This document shows, in pieces, positions 1 through 8,104 of a stretch of 64,000 nt of DNA. Source of the stretch: Seonamhaeicola algicola (GTDB lineage Bacteria > Bacteroidota > Bacteroidia > Flavobacteriales > Flavobacteriaceae). The position numbers were made by a program, and so were the translations under genes. The notes beneath the pieces are model-generated. The model did not search any database. It was not told the DNA's origin and saw only the letters and a program-made list of their open reading frames with translations. The stretch is taken from the NCBI RefSeq assembly GCF_007997385.1, contig NZ_VOSC01000025.1:494691-558690 (forward strand), read 5' to 3'. How positions within the stretch are numbered: position 1 is the first letter of the stretch; every line of letters begins with the position of its first letter.

Positions 1-1062
1 TCTGGGTATTTCAACCGTTTCAATAATTTGTTTAATAATTTGTTTGGTTGTAACACCTTCCATTTCGCGTTCTGGTGTTACAATAACACGGTGTTGCAAT
101 ACGGGTACAGCAGCTTGTTTTATGTCTTCGGGCGTTACAAAATCTCTTCCGTTCATAGCAGCAAAGGCTTTACTTGCTTTTAAAATAGCAATAGATGCCC
201 TTGGCGAAGCGCCTAGGTATAAAAATGCATTATTTCTGGTGTTTACAATTATGTTTGCAATATATTTTACTAAATGCGATTCTATTATAATTTGGTTTAC
301 TAAATCTTGAAATTTTGCTATTTGTGTTTGGTTTAAATGTGCTGTTACTTTATCGGTTTTAGTATTGCCTTGTAAGTTTTGTTCTCTATTAATAATTTCA
401 ATTTCTTCATCTAAATTTGGGTAGTCTACATCAATTTTAAACAAAAAACGGTCTAGTTGTGCTTCTGGTAAACGGTATGTGCCTTCTTGTTCAACTGGAT
501 TTTGGGTTGCTAAAACAATAAAAGGTAAATCCATTATAAATTTATTACCATCAATAGTAATTTGGCGTTCTTCCATGACTTCAAAAAGTGCTGCTTGTGT
601 TTTTGCTGGTGCACGGTTTATTTCATCAATTAAAATCATATTTGAAAAAATAGGACCTTTTTTAAATTCAAATTCTGAAGATTTTACATTGAAAACCGAT
701 GTGCCTAAAATATCACTTGGCATTAAATCGGGTGTGAACTGAATACGACTAAAACCAATGTCTAAAGATTTTGCCAATAATTTAGCTGAAATTGTTTTAG
801 CAACACCAGGAACACCTTCAATTAACGAGTGGCCATTGGCTAAAATAGAAGCAATTAAAAGGTCTATCATGCCTTTTTGCCCTACAATTACTTTGCTAAT
901 TTCATCTTTTATTAGGTTTATACCTTCTTGTAGCTCGGTTAAATCAATACGGTTTTTAAAGGCTAAATCGCCATTGGTATTGTTTGAAAGTGATTGCTCA
1001 AATTCTTTGGGTTCGTTATTTGGTTTTAAATTTTGGTTTTCTGGGTTGTTTGTGTCCTCCAT
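1..1062 (-). CDS. MoxR-family AAA+ ATPase (3' end beyond window)
   Basis: The frame opens with ATG at 1062 (MEDTNNPENQ) and stays open through base 1, so 354 codons are visible and the C-terminus is missing. A variable, Asn-rich N-terminus of about 40 residues precedes the AAA_3 core: Walker A GVPGVAKT (83-90), Walker B-type MILIDEINRAP, and sensor-1 region VLATQNPVEQEGTYRLPEA. MoxR ATPases act as chaperone-like motors, usually with vWA-domain partners, in maturing or controlling envelope or cofactor enzymes. It starts 2 bp after the DUF4350 gene ends, as the fifth gene of a minus-strand operon. In related operons DUF58 and vWA genes follow, and these would lie off the left edge. The family call is secure; the substrate is unknown. 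Confidence 0.93.
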   Translation of the reverse strand, partial: MEDTNNPENQNLKPNNEPKEFEQSLSNNTNGDLAFKNRIDLTELQEGINLIKDEISKVIVGQKGMIDLLIASILANGHSLIEGVPGVAKTISAKLLAKSLDIGFSRIQFTPDLMPSDILGTSVFNVKSSEFEFKKGPIFSNMILIDEINRAPAKTQAALFEVMEERQITIDGNKFIMDLPFIVLATQNPVEQEGTYRLPEAQLDRFLFKIDVDYPNLDEEIEIINREQNLQGNTKTDKVTAHLNQTQIAKFQDLVNQIIIESHLVKYIANIIVNTRNNAFLYLGASPRASIAILKASKAFAAMNGRDFVTPEDIKQAAVPVLQHRVIVTPEREMEGVTTKQIIKQIIETVEIPR

Positions 1063-1064
1063 AA

Positions 1065-2264
1065 TTATGCGGTATAAAAATCTTCAATAGCTTTGTTAAG
1101 CGCTAATAAATCGGTTTCAGTACAAAGGTTTTTAGCTTTTAAATTTAAAATTAATGTAATAAGCGGTGCAATTTTATCTTTTGGCTTATTGGTTTTTAAG
1201 CTAAGATTTTTAACAAACTTATCGTCTAAAACTTCAGTGCTTATAAAATATTTTCGTCTTAAATGTTCAAAAAAGTACGTTATTTTTTTCTCAATAATTG
1301 TGTTATGGTCTTTAGTTTCATAATATAAATTACCAATTGTTTTGGTGAATTCAACAGTTGAGTTTTCTAAAGGTTTTATAACTTTTACAATACGTTGCCT
1401 ACGTTTTGCATTAAAAATCATGAACAAAATGAGTGTTATTAACGCCAAATACCATGCGCTTCTTAATGCTGGTTTACTTAAAATAAAACGCATGGGCGAT
1501 CTGCTTAAATTAGCCCCTACTTTATTAGGCGAATCATAAAAAACAGTTTTAGGTGTTTGTAAATAACTTAAAACGCCTGCAGCATATTTACTGTGGTTGT
1601 TTTTTAATAAATGATAGTTTGTAAAAACAACTGGTTGTAAATGAATAAAAACATGGCCTTTACCGTGCGCTATTTTAACGTAGTTAATTCTGTTTATAGT
1701 ATCAAATTTTTGGTAGCCTAAAACAGTGGTGTTTTCTTTGTTTAATTTTGAAAAATAGTAATTGCTTAAGCCTTTTTTAATAGTAATTGAGTCGTTTTTT
1801 AAGTATTTGTTAGAAAAACTTAAGGAGGCTTTTCCTTTAAAGTTATAGTGGTTTTTAACTTTAATGGCTAATGAATCTAATATTTTTTGCGGTGGATAGT
1901 TTGATGAAATAAAAACGGTGTTTCCATGCATTGCAAAATCTAAAAGCTCTTGGGCAGATATATCATCAACCTGTGAAAAGTTTTTTATTTGAATATAGGT
2001 GCCAGTTTTTGTATAAACACTATCTGCGGTATTAAAACTTGGGTTAAAATATTGGTAAGGCGTGGTTTTTATATTCTTAACAGTACTATTTGGAAACAGT
2101 GTTTTTAATTCGTTATGTAAAATATATGTGCCGTAAGGTATTTTGTCTTCTTCGTTATAAGTGGCTGTCCAGTCAACGGGTTTGGGCTTTGTTAGGTCTA
2201 TAAAAATAACAGCAGCAAAGAGCACAACTAAAATAGCTAAATATATTTTTAGTGTTTTATTCAT
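1065..2264 (-). CDS. DUF4350-type membrane-anchored protein
   Basis: 399 aa with an N-terminal membrane anchor (about residues 7-24, YLAILVVLFAAVIFIDL), a long extracytoplasmic part and a second membrane segment near residues 268-285 (ALITLILFMIFNAKRRQR), followed by a basic cytoplasmic tail. The start of the soluble part (IPYGTYILHNELKTLFP) and the stretch GNTVFISSNYPP are typical of the DUF4350 fold found beside MoxR genes. No catalytic motif is evident. Its ATG overlaps the stop of the upstream DUF4129 gene by 4 nt, suggesting coupled translation, and moxR follows 2 bp later. The role is unknown; a scaffold or envelope sensor served by the MoxR ATPase is an inference from context. Confidence 0.8.
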   Translation of the reverse strand: MNKTLKIYLAILVVLFAAVIFIDLTKPKPVDWTATYNEEDKIPYGTYILHNELKTLFPNSTVKNIKTTPYQYFNPSFNTADSVYTKTGTYIQIKNFSQVDDISAQELLDFAMHGNTVFISSNYPPQKILDSLAIKVKNHYNFKGKASLSFSNKYLKNDSITIKKGLSNYYFSKLNKENTTVLGYQKFDTINRINYVKIAHGKGHVFIHLQPVVFTNYHLLKNNHSKYAAGVLSYLQTPKTVFYDSPNKVGANLSRSPMRFILSKPALRSAWYLALITLILFMIFNAKRRQRIVKVIKPLENSTVEFTKTIGNLYYETKDHNTIIEKKITYFFEHLRRKYFISTEVLDDKFVKNLSLKTNKPKDKIAPLITLILNLKAKNLCTETDLLALNKAIEDFYTA

Positions 2265-2998
2265 GCTTTTAAACTGTTTAAAAAGTTAGTAAAAGCAAGT
2301 TTAGCTTGGTCAAATTCTGTAGCAGTTACATTAAACTCACCATACCAAATATAATTGTATAAATATGAGGTGTATGTAAACTCTTTTTTTATGTTGGTTT
2401 TGGTAATTTCATTTTGGTAATCGCTATTAGTTTTTTCGGCATCATACTCAATAATTTCGGCTTGAGTAAGTTGTTTTAATAACCATAAATAATAAAACCT
2501 AATAGCTAAACGGTAATTATTATTGCTTTCAGCCTCATCAATAAGTGCTTTAAAATCTGTTACATGAATATTGGTTTCAATATCGGTTACAGGTATAATA
2601 CTTTTATCGGAAGATTTACCAAAAACCCACTTGCCTTCTTTATTTATAATAGCTTTAAAAATGAAATAAATTACTAGCAAAAATATAATTACACCGGCAA
2701 TATTTATAGCAATATCTGTAGCTTTTGATGCTTGACCTTGACTTGTAATATTGAAAAGATCTTTAAAGAAATCATTTAACCATTGTTTAAAACGCATCCA
2801 CCAACCCGTGTTATCAACGTTGTGTTCATAAACAAAATCATCGGTGTTATAAATTTCGTTTAAATTAGCAATATTTTTAGGCTTTAAAACTGTAGATGTG
2901 TCTACAGCTAAAGTGTCATTGGCCAGCTTATTATTGTTAGCAAATGCAGTTATTCCTATTAAAAATAAAATAATATGTAAAAAAAGCTTTTTATGCAC
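2261..2998 (-). CDS. DUF4129 domain-containing membrane protein
   Basis: About 245 aa. No ATG lies near the 5' end. In-frame candidates are TTG at 3007 and GTG at 3004 or 2998; I chose 2998 because it gives a clean signal peptide (HKKLFLHIILFLIGITAFA). A periplasmic stretch, one membrane segment (IAINIAGVIIFLLVIYFIFKA) and a cytoplasmic C-terminus follow. The C-terminal run LAIRFYYLWLLKQL with a later TNSDYQNEI matches the DUF4129 pattern. The gene overlaps both neighbours in the MoxR operon (8-17 nt upstream depending on start, 4 nt downstream), so translation is probably coupled. Function is uncharacterised; the family recurs in MoxR/DUF58/SpoIIM clusters. Confidence 0.78.
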   Translation of the reverse strand: MHKKLFLHIILFLIGITAFANNNKLANDTLAVDTSTVLKPKNIANLNEIYNTDDFVYEHNVDNTGWWMRFKQWLNDFFKDLFNITSQGQASKATDIAINIAGVIIFLLVIYFIFKAIINKEGKWVFGKSSDKSIIPVTDIETNIHVTDFKALIDEAESNNNYRLAIRFYYLWLLKQLTQAEIIEYDAEKTNSDYQNEITKTNIKKEFTYTSYLYNYIWYGEFNVTATEFDQAKLAFTNFLNSLKA

Positions 2999-3932
2999 CT
3001 GCACCAATTTGATCTATAATATCTTTTGTGTTTATGTGTTCTTTGTCTTCTTTCAAACTATAAAAAACAATGCCTTGGTTTAGTAGTAAAATGCTGCCTA
3101 AAATGGTGCTTAATGCAAATGATAGAAAGAACGTAACAATCATGAAAACAGACATAGTACCTGTAACATCAGTAGGATTTACGGTGCCCGATGTTGGGTT
3201 AATAAACAAACTGCCCATAGTAAATATGGATGTAATTAATTGAATTATGTATTGCAAAGCATAACTTATTAAGTAAAAAATACCCACACAACCTACGGCT
3301 GCCCAAAATTTTGATGTTAATAAAGCCCATGCATAACCAAAGCAATCCCAAATACCTTTTTTGTTTTCTAAATATTCAGATAAAGCCATATAATAAAACA
3401 AAGCAAAAGCGCCTATTAGTAAGGGTAATGCTAAAAAACCTATAATTGTAATTATGAGTACAAAAGCACATATAAAAAATACAATTAATAACGGTATGCT
3501 CATTAAAATGCCACAAACTATAAAGGTTAAAAGTTTACCAATATTGCGTTTATAGCTAGTAATTATAGTTTTGGTTTCAAAGTTATTGCTACCATGAGTG
3601 TTGTAAAGTTGTAAATAAATAGGTGTGTATGAATATGAAATTATACCCGATATTAAACCAACAATACAAAATAATATTACTAAAATAATAAACATGGGTA
3701 AGTTCTCATTCATGTAACCATCTAAAGCACCCGGGTTTTGTTGGTTTGATAATCCGCTAAAAATAAAATCTGAATAAAACTGTGTAAAAAAGTAGCCAAT
3801 AACAAGTAGCAGAATTAAAAAAATACCGTTTGTAATAAAATAGTGTTTAAAAAAATGTTTACCATTTAGTTTTAAAAAACTAAAGGTGTCTTGAAAAAAA
3901 TCACTAAATCCTCTAGATTTATATAATTGCAT
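2991..3932 (-). CDS. polytopic membrane protein of the MoxR/SpoIIM operon
   Basis: 313 aa. After a short cytoplasmic N-terminus (MQLYKSRGFSDFFQDTFSF) there are about six hydrophobic segments, including one at residues 30-50, a pair around 75-100, a long block around 135-185 and two more in the last 100 residues. The N-terminal and mid regions recall the glycerophosphodiester-phosphodiesterase membrane-domain/YciC-like superfamily, but I see no catalytic residues, and a passive structural or transport role is equally possible. It overlaps the SpoIIM gene by 14 nt and the next gene by about 8-17 nt, so all five operon members are tightly packed. ATG at 3932 is the only plausible start. Confidence 0.72.
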   Translation of the reverse strand: MQLYKSRGFSDFFQDTFSFLKLNGKHFFKHYFITNGIFLILLLVIGYFFTQFYSDFIFSGLSNQQNPGALDGYMNENLPMFIILVILFCIVGLISGIISYSYTPIYLQLYNTHGSNNFETKTIITSYKRNIGKLLTFIVCGILMSIPLLIVFFICAFVLIITIIGFLALPLLIGAFALFYYMALSEYLENKKGIWDCFGYAWALLTSKFWAAVGCVGIFYLISYALQYIIQLITSIFTMGSLFINPTSGTVNPTDVTGTMSVFMIVTFFLSFALSTILGSILLLNQGIVFYSLKEDKEHINTKDIIDQIGAGA

Positions 3933-4896
3933 GCTTGTTTTTTAGTTTTTTATGTAAAATGAATGGGTAAATTAAATAGTAAAATGAAATAATGCTTAGG
4001 GTTGTTAATATAATACCAACCGATAACCAATTAGGCATGGTGTTAGAGTAGCGGGTAACATACCCTTCTAAAATGCCTGCTGCAATAGTAAAAGGGAATG
4101 TGCTAATTAATATTTTAACTCCATCTTTAACGCCAATTTTAAATGATGTTACTCTAGAATATGTTTTAGGGAAAAGTATACTAGCACCTAATGCTAAACC
4201 AGCGGCAGCTTCAATAACTATAGCAAAAATTTCCATGGCACCATGAATCCAGATACCTCTAACGCTTTCCCAAAGTACACCGTGTTTGTAAAACATAAAC
4301 TGAAAAGCGCCTAACATAATACCATTATTAAGCATATAATAACCAGTGCCTAAACCACCAGCGGCACCAAATACAAAAGAGCTAATTCCAACATATAAAT
4401 TATTTAAAGTAATACCAAAGGCACTACCCCAATTACTACCACTTTTGTAAACAGCTACGGGGTCGCCTTTTTCAATATTTTCTAAAGTCATATTTACATA
4501 GTGGTCACCTAAAATGAGTCTAACAAAGGTATCATCATACGCTGCAGAAAGTGCTCCAATTGCGGCAAAACTGAAAAATATAATAAAGGCATAAAGTATG
4601 TAGCGCCTGTATTCATATACAATTAAAGGAGCTTCAATTTTCCAAAAATGTACAAAACGATTGGTGTCTTGCCGTTTTGTTTTATAAATTTTTTGAAACG
4701 CTTTGGCAGCTAAATTATTAAGGTAAAGTATGGTTTTACTTTTAGGGTAATAAGTTTGCGCATACGAGAGATCATTTACTAAATGAATGTAAAGTGAAGC
4801 AAGTTCGTCAGGGTTTTTTAAGTTTTTTCCAAAAATAGCTTTTTCAAAATTTAGCCATTTTTCTTTATTTTGTTTAATAAAGGCAACTTCTCTCAT
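3919..4896 (-). CDS. Stage II sporulation protein M-like (SpoIIM/DUF95) membrane protein
   Basis: 325 aa from ATG at 4896 (MREVAFIKQNKEKW). The frame could begin three codons earlier at a TTG (4905), but the ATG fits the conserved family N-terminus. A soluble N-terminal helical part (about 100 residues) precedes five or six membrane segments, with Gly-rich, family-typical stretches such as GTGYYMLNNGIMLGAFQFMF and the nearby IHGAMEIFAIVIEAAAGLALG. In Bacillus SpoIIM acts in peptidoglycan remodelling; the bacteroidotal homologues do not sporulate and their role is unknown. It is the first gene of the minus-strand MoxR operon and is divergent from the RDD gene at 4987, with 90 bp for both promoters. 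Confidence 0.86.
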   Translation of the reverse strand: MREVAFIKQNKEKWLNFEKAIFGKNLKNPDELASLYIHLVNDLSYAQTYYPKSKTILYLNNLAAKAFQKIYKTKRQDTNRFVHFWKIEAPLIVYEYRRYILYAFIIFFSFAAIGALSAAYDDTFVRLILGDHYVNMTLENIEKGDPVAVYKSGSNWGSAFGITLNNLYVGISSFVFGAAGGLGTGYYMLNNGIMLGAFQFMFYKHGVLWESVRGIWIHGAMEIFAIVIEAAAGLALGASILFPKTYSRVTSFKIGVKDGVKILISTFPFTIAAGILEGYVTRYSNTMPNWLSVGIILTTLSIISFYYLIYPFILHKKLKNKHAII

Positions 4897-4955
4897 TAAA
4901 ATCAAAGCTACATAAAATTTTATTAAAGTACTTTATATCTTACAATAATTTACAA

Positions 4956-4963
4956 TAGATTTG
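4956..4963 (+). promoter_or_regulatory. candidate -7 promoter box for the RDD gene
   Basis: TAGATTTG matches the Bacteroidota -7 consensus TAnnTTTG exactly and lies 24 bp upstream of the RDD ATG. I see no good TTG-type -33 element, so this is a motif-level call only. Confidence 0.5.
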
Positions 4964-4986
4964 TAAAACATAAACAATACTATTTA

Positions 4987-5733
4987 ATGGCTCAATTACA
5001 AATAAATACCACACAAAATGTAAATATTAATTTTACTGCAGCTAGTGTTGGTGAGCGCCTTTTGGCTTATTTGGTTGATTGGGTTATTAAAATTGCATAC
5101 ATAATTGTAACTTACCAAATAGTGTTTAATTTACTTAAAGTTGAAGAATTGGTTTTTGGTATGGATAGGTGGTCTCAGGCAGCCATTTACGTGTCGTTTT
5201 ACTTGCCTGTAATTTTTTATTCGTTAATTTTTGAAACTTTATTAGACGGACAAACACCGGGTAAACGGGTGCTTAAAATTAAAGTAGTTAAAATTGATGG
5301 CTACCAAGCATCATTGGCCGATTTTGTTGTAAGATGGTTTTTCCGAATTATAGATTTAAATATAGCCAGCGGTATAGTAGCATTAATAGCCATTGTAACA
5401 AGTAAAAAAAACCAGCGATTGGGTGATATTACGGCAGGTACAGCAGTAATAGCCTTAAAAAACAATGTAAATATTAGTCATACTATTTTAGAAGATTTAA
5501 AAGATAATTATACACCATCATACCCCAACGTAATTAAACTATCTGATAATGATGCGCGTATAATTAAAGATACGTTTACTACCGCAAAAGCATCAAAAGA
5601 TTATCCTACTCTAATAAAGCTACGAAACAAACTTATTGAGGTGGTTGATATTAAAGATGTAAAACAAAAAACCGATATTGAGTTTATTGATGTAATTTTA
5701 AAAGATTACAATTACTACACTCAAAATATGTAA
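4987..5733 (+). CDS. RDD family membrane protein
   Basis: 248 aa. The RDD domain covers about residues 15-160: a first membrane segment begins near ERLLAYLVDWVIKIAYIIVT, a second is around FYLPVIFYSLIFETLL, then the family signature GQTPGKRVLKIKVV and the Arg/Asp pair in VVRWFFRIIDLNIASG. A soluble C-terminal tail of about 85 residues follows, rich in Lys and Asp. RDD proteins are small membrane proteins of mostly unknown role; some are ion exchangers. Its position opposite the SpoIIM-MoxR operon is a recurring arrangement in flavobacteria and suggests a shared envelope function (inference). A TAGATTTG promoter box lies 24 bp upstream of the start. Confidence 0.88.
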   Translation: MAQLQINTTQNVNINFTAASVGERLLAYLVDWVIKIAYIIVTYQIVFNLLKVEELVFGMDRWSQAAIYVSFYLPVIFYSLIFETLLDGQTPGKRVLKIKVVKIDGYQASLADFVVRWFFRIIDLNIASGIVALIAIVTSKKNQRLGDITAGTAVIALKNNVNISHTILEDLKDNYTPSYPNVIKLSDNDARIIKDTFTTAKASKDYPTLIKLRNKLIEVVDIKDVKQKTDIEFIDVILKDYNYYTQNM

Positions 5734-5864
5734 AAAATTCATCTGCTTGAAAAAGTGTGCAAATTTATGTTGTTTTGCACAAGAGTAGCAAATCTAAAAG
5801 TCTTTGTGTTTCGTATAACACACCTAATTAAAAAGACAATATCACATTTATAAATATTGAAAAA

Positions 5865-6482
5865 ATGAGCATGTTTTATATAATTAATATTTTGGGTACC
5901 ATTGCATTTGCAATTTCAGGAGTTTTAATTGCTTTTGAAAAACGAATGGATGCTTTTGGTATTTTAATTATAGCATTTGTAACAGCTGTTGGTGGTGGTA
6001 CGTTGCGTGATGTTTTAATAGGAAGTACGCCCGTTTTCTGGATGATAGATATAAGCTACGCCTACGTAATTATTCTCTCTACTATTTTTGCTATTATTTT
6101 TAGAAAACGCCTTAACTACCTACGTAAATCGCTATTTTTATTTGATACTATTGGTATTGGCTTATACACCTTAATTGGCATAGAAAAAGGCCTTCAAGAA
6201 GGTTTGCATCCATTAATTTGTGTAGCGTTAGGCACCATGACAGCTAGTTTTGGAGGCGTTATTAGAGATATTTTGTGTAACGAAATACCCATAATTTTTA
6301 GGCGCGAAACCATTTATGCCACTACATGTATTTTAGGTGGTTTTGTGTATTTTTTATTAGATAATTTTAAGGTAGATAATACCATAGTTTATGTGGTTTC
6401 GGGTGCTGTAATTATTGTTACAAGGTTATTAGCAGTAAAGTTTAAAATTTCATTACCAAATATTTATAAAACCGAGTTTTAG
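5865..6482 (+). CDS. TRIC/UPF0126 (YadS/YicG-type) membrane channel
   Basis: 205 aa, almost entirely hydrophobic, with seven predicted membrane helices. It carries two copies of the UPF0126 repeat: the first with GGGTLRDVLIGSTPVFWM, the second with FGGVIRDILCNEIPIIFR, each a Gly-rich kink followed by an RD pair. Prokaryotic members are homologues of trimeric intracellular cation channels and conduct monovalent cations; a glycine-transport role has also been proposed for some. Length is normal for the family. The start could be M1 or M3 (5865 or 5871). It stands alone, with 131 bp upstream and 208 bp downstream free of genes. Confidence 0.88.
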   Translation: MSMFYIINILGTIAFAISGVLIAFEKRMDAFGILIIAFVTAVGGGTLRDVLIGSTPVFWMIDISYAYVIILSTIFAIIFRKRLNYLRKSLFLFDTIGIGLYTLIGIEKGLQEGLHPLICVALGTMTASFGGVIRDILCNEIPIIFRRETIYATTCILGGFVYFLLDNFKVDNTIVYVVSGAVIIVTRLLAVKFKISLPNIYKTEF

Positions 6483-6690
6483 GTTTATGACTTTTAAAGT
6501 TGAAAGTGAAAAGTTGAAGTGGTTAGAGTTTAATAGGGGCATAAGCTTTTTCATCTTTAAAAAAGTACAATTTAAAATACATTAATAAGGTCTTGTTGAA
6601 TTTAAAAAAGCTACAGAAATACTTCAAAAATGTAATATAAAAGTGCTGTAAATGTATTTTAAAAGCGAAATTTTAACCAACAACCAACAA

Positions 6691-7407
6691 CTAATCAATA
6701 ATTTCTACTTTTCTAATATAAACGTTTTTCATAGGCCACTCACCATCATCAGTTTTTACATTAGCTATTTTATCAACTACATCCATACCGTTAATTACTT
6801 TTCCAAAAACGGTATAATCACCATCTAAATGGTAAGCGCCACCCTGTTGTTGCACAATAAAAAATTCATATGGCGATGCCAATTTATGCGGATTTTTAAT
6901 TTCGCTACTAGGCATAGACACCACACCACGGTGATGTTTAAAACCTCTTTTTGTATCTGGCGGAAGTAAATATTTTCCAATATAAGCACGTTTTTTTGAA
7001 GTTTCAACATCATCACTATTACCACCTTGAATTATAAAATTAGGTACAACACGGTAAAACTGTGTGTTTGTAAAATATTGCTGTTTTGTTAAAAAAATAA
7101 AGTTTGAACGATGAAAACGTGTTTCTTCAAATAATAAAATATCAATAGTGCCAAAATCTGTAAAAATGCGCACTTTATTTTCTTTATGAATTTCATTGTA
7201 CTTTAAAAAAAACTCCATGGCGCTTTTAGAGTTTAATTTTGGAAACGGTCTGTTGGGTTCATCATCTACAACTGTATCAGTTTCAACGTTGGTTTTAGTA
7301 GTATTAGTAGTATTATTAGTTTGTAAGGTTTTAGTTGTAGTTTTCTTTTGTTTATCTTCACAATTAAAAAAAAGGATAAACGCAAAAAAAAGCATTACAT
7401 AGCGCAT
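6691..7407 (-). CDS. cyclophilin-type peptidyl-prolyl isomerase lipoprotein
   Basis: 238 aa. The N-terminus (MRYVMLFFAFILFFNCEDK) is a lipoprotein signal with the lipobox Cys at residue 16. A low-complexity Thr/Asn-rich linker (about residues 20-45) follows and then a cyclophilin domain: FGTIDILLFEE, the region around NFIFLTKQQYFTNTQFYRVVPNFIIQGG with the catalytic-type Arg, then RGVVSMPSS and LDGDYTVFGKVINGMDVVDKI. It should catalyse prolyl cis-trans isomerisation at the envelope, assisting folding of exported proteins. Its start codon is only 5 bp from that of the oppositely oriented Nudix gene, so the two promoters must lie inside each other's 5' coding region. M5 (7395) is an alternative start. 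Confidence 0.9.
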   Translation of the reverse strand: MRYVMLFFAFILFFNCEDKQKKTTTKTLQTNNTTNTTKTNVETDTVVDDEPNRPFPKLNSKSAMEFFLKYNEIHKENKVRIFTDFGTIDILLFEETRFHRSNFIFLTKQQYFTNTQFYRVVPNFIIQGGNSDDVETSKKRAYIGKYLLPPDTKRGFKHHRGVVSMPSSEIKNPHKLASPYEFFIVQQQGGAYHLDGDYTVFGKVINGMDVVDKIANVKTDDGEWPMKNVYIRKVEIID

Positions 7408-7412
7408 AGAAT

Positions 7413-8054
7413 ATGAATTATGATGAGTTTTTAAAATCTATTTCAAAAATAGAAAATATACCACTACCTGCCGAAACATCGCAACTTAAAATGGTGCCTC
7501 CTTTTAGAAAACAGCTTATGCAAGCGCAAAAGCAAGCTATGAAAAACCCTAAAAAGGCAGGTGTTTTGGCCTTGTTTTATCCAGATTTTTCAAACCAAAC
7601 TAAATTTGTTTTAATTTTAAGAAAAACCTATAAAGGCGTTCATTCTGCACAAGTGGCCTTTCCAGGAGGCAAACTAGAGCCACAAGACAAAACTTTAAAA
7701 GACACAGCCCTTAGAGAAACGTTTGAAGAAATAGGCGTGCCAACAGCTAATGTGCAAATAGTAAAAAAACTCACACAAGTTTATATTCCTCCAAGTAATT
7801 TTAATGTGCAACCTTTTATGGCAACTACCCTAAAAACACCTGTTTTTATAAAAGAAGACGCTGAAGTTGAAAAGATTATAGAGGTAGATGTTAACCATTT
7901 TTTAGATGAAACAACGCATGTTGTTAAAAATGTGAAAACTTCATATAGTGTTGAGGTTGAGGTGCCTGCATTTAAATTAAATGGTTATACTGTTTGGGGA
8001 GCAACTGCAATGATGCTTAGTGAAATTAAAGATATATTAAAGGAGCTTCTCTAA
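7413..8054 (+). CDS. CoA pyrophosphatase-type Nudix hydrolase
   Basis: 213 aa. The Nudix box is of the CoA-pyrophosphatase type: QVAFPGGKLEPQDKT then ALRETFEEIGV, the REXXEE core that binds the catalytic metal, with the AFPGGK lead that marks the NudL/YeaB CoA-hydrolase group. A preceding KQLMQAQKQAMKNPKKAGVL segment resembles the region before the core in that group. The expected reaction is cleavage of CoA or acyl-CoA to 3',5'-ADP and (acyl-)phosphopantetheine, or general nucleotide clean-up. The start is divergent from the cyclophilin gene with a 5 bp gap. Length is typical. Confidence 0.88.
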   Translation: MNYDEFLKSISKIENIPLPAETSQLKMVPPFRKQLMQAQKQAMKNPKKAGVLALFYPDFSNQTKFVLILRKTYKGVHSAQVAFPGGKLEPQDKTLKDTALRETFEEIGVPTANVQIVKKLTQVYIPPSNFNVQPFMATTLKTPVFIKEDAEVEKIIEVDVNHFLDETTHVVKNVKTSYSVEVEVPAFKLNGYTVWGATAMMLSEIKDILKELL

Positions 8055-8068
8055 TAGCTTAGTTTTAT

Positions 8069-8076
8069 TACATTTG
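8069..8076 (+). promoter_or_regulatory. candidate -7 promoter box for the acyltransferase gene
   Basis: TACATTTG is an exact TAnnTTTG match, located after the Nudix stop and 28 bp upstream of the acyltransferase ATG. No convincing -33 box is seen. Confidence 0.55.
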
Positions 8077-8104
8077 TAGCAAAACCAAGCAGAAATTAAA
8101 TTTC

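Noticed and set aside
44-1090. Plus-strand open frames of 76-110 codons over the left edge
   Set aside because: They lie antisense to the MoxR gene, whose motifs are clear on the minus strand.
5756-5781. Perfect inverted repeat TGTGCAAA / TTTGCACA with a 10-nt loop after the RDD gene
   Set aside because: No T run follows and it is not next to the next start, so I do not call a terminator or operator; it may be chance in an AT-rich gap.
6671-6692. Short tandem ACCAACA-type repeat between the TRIC-like and cyclophilin genes
   Set aside because: Only two to three units in a low-complexity gap; nothing suggests a satellite or CRISPR.
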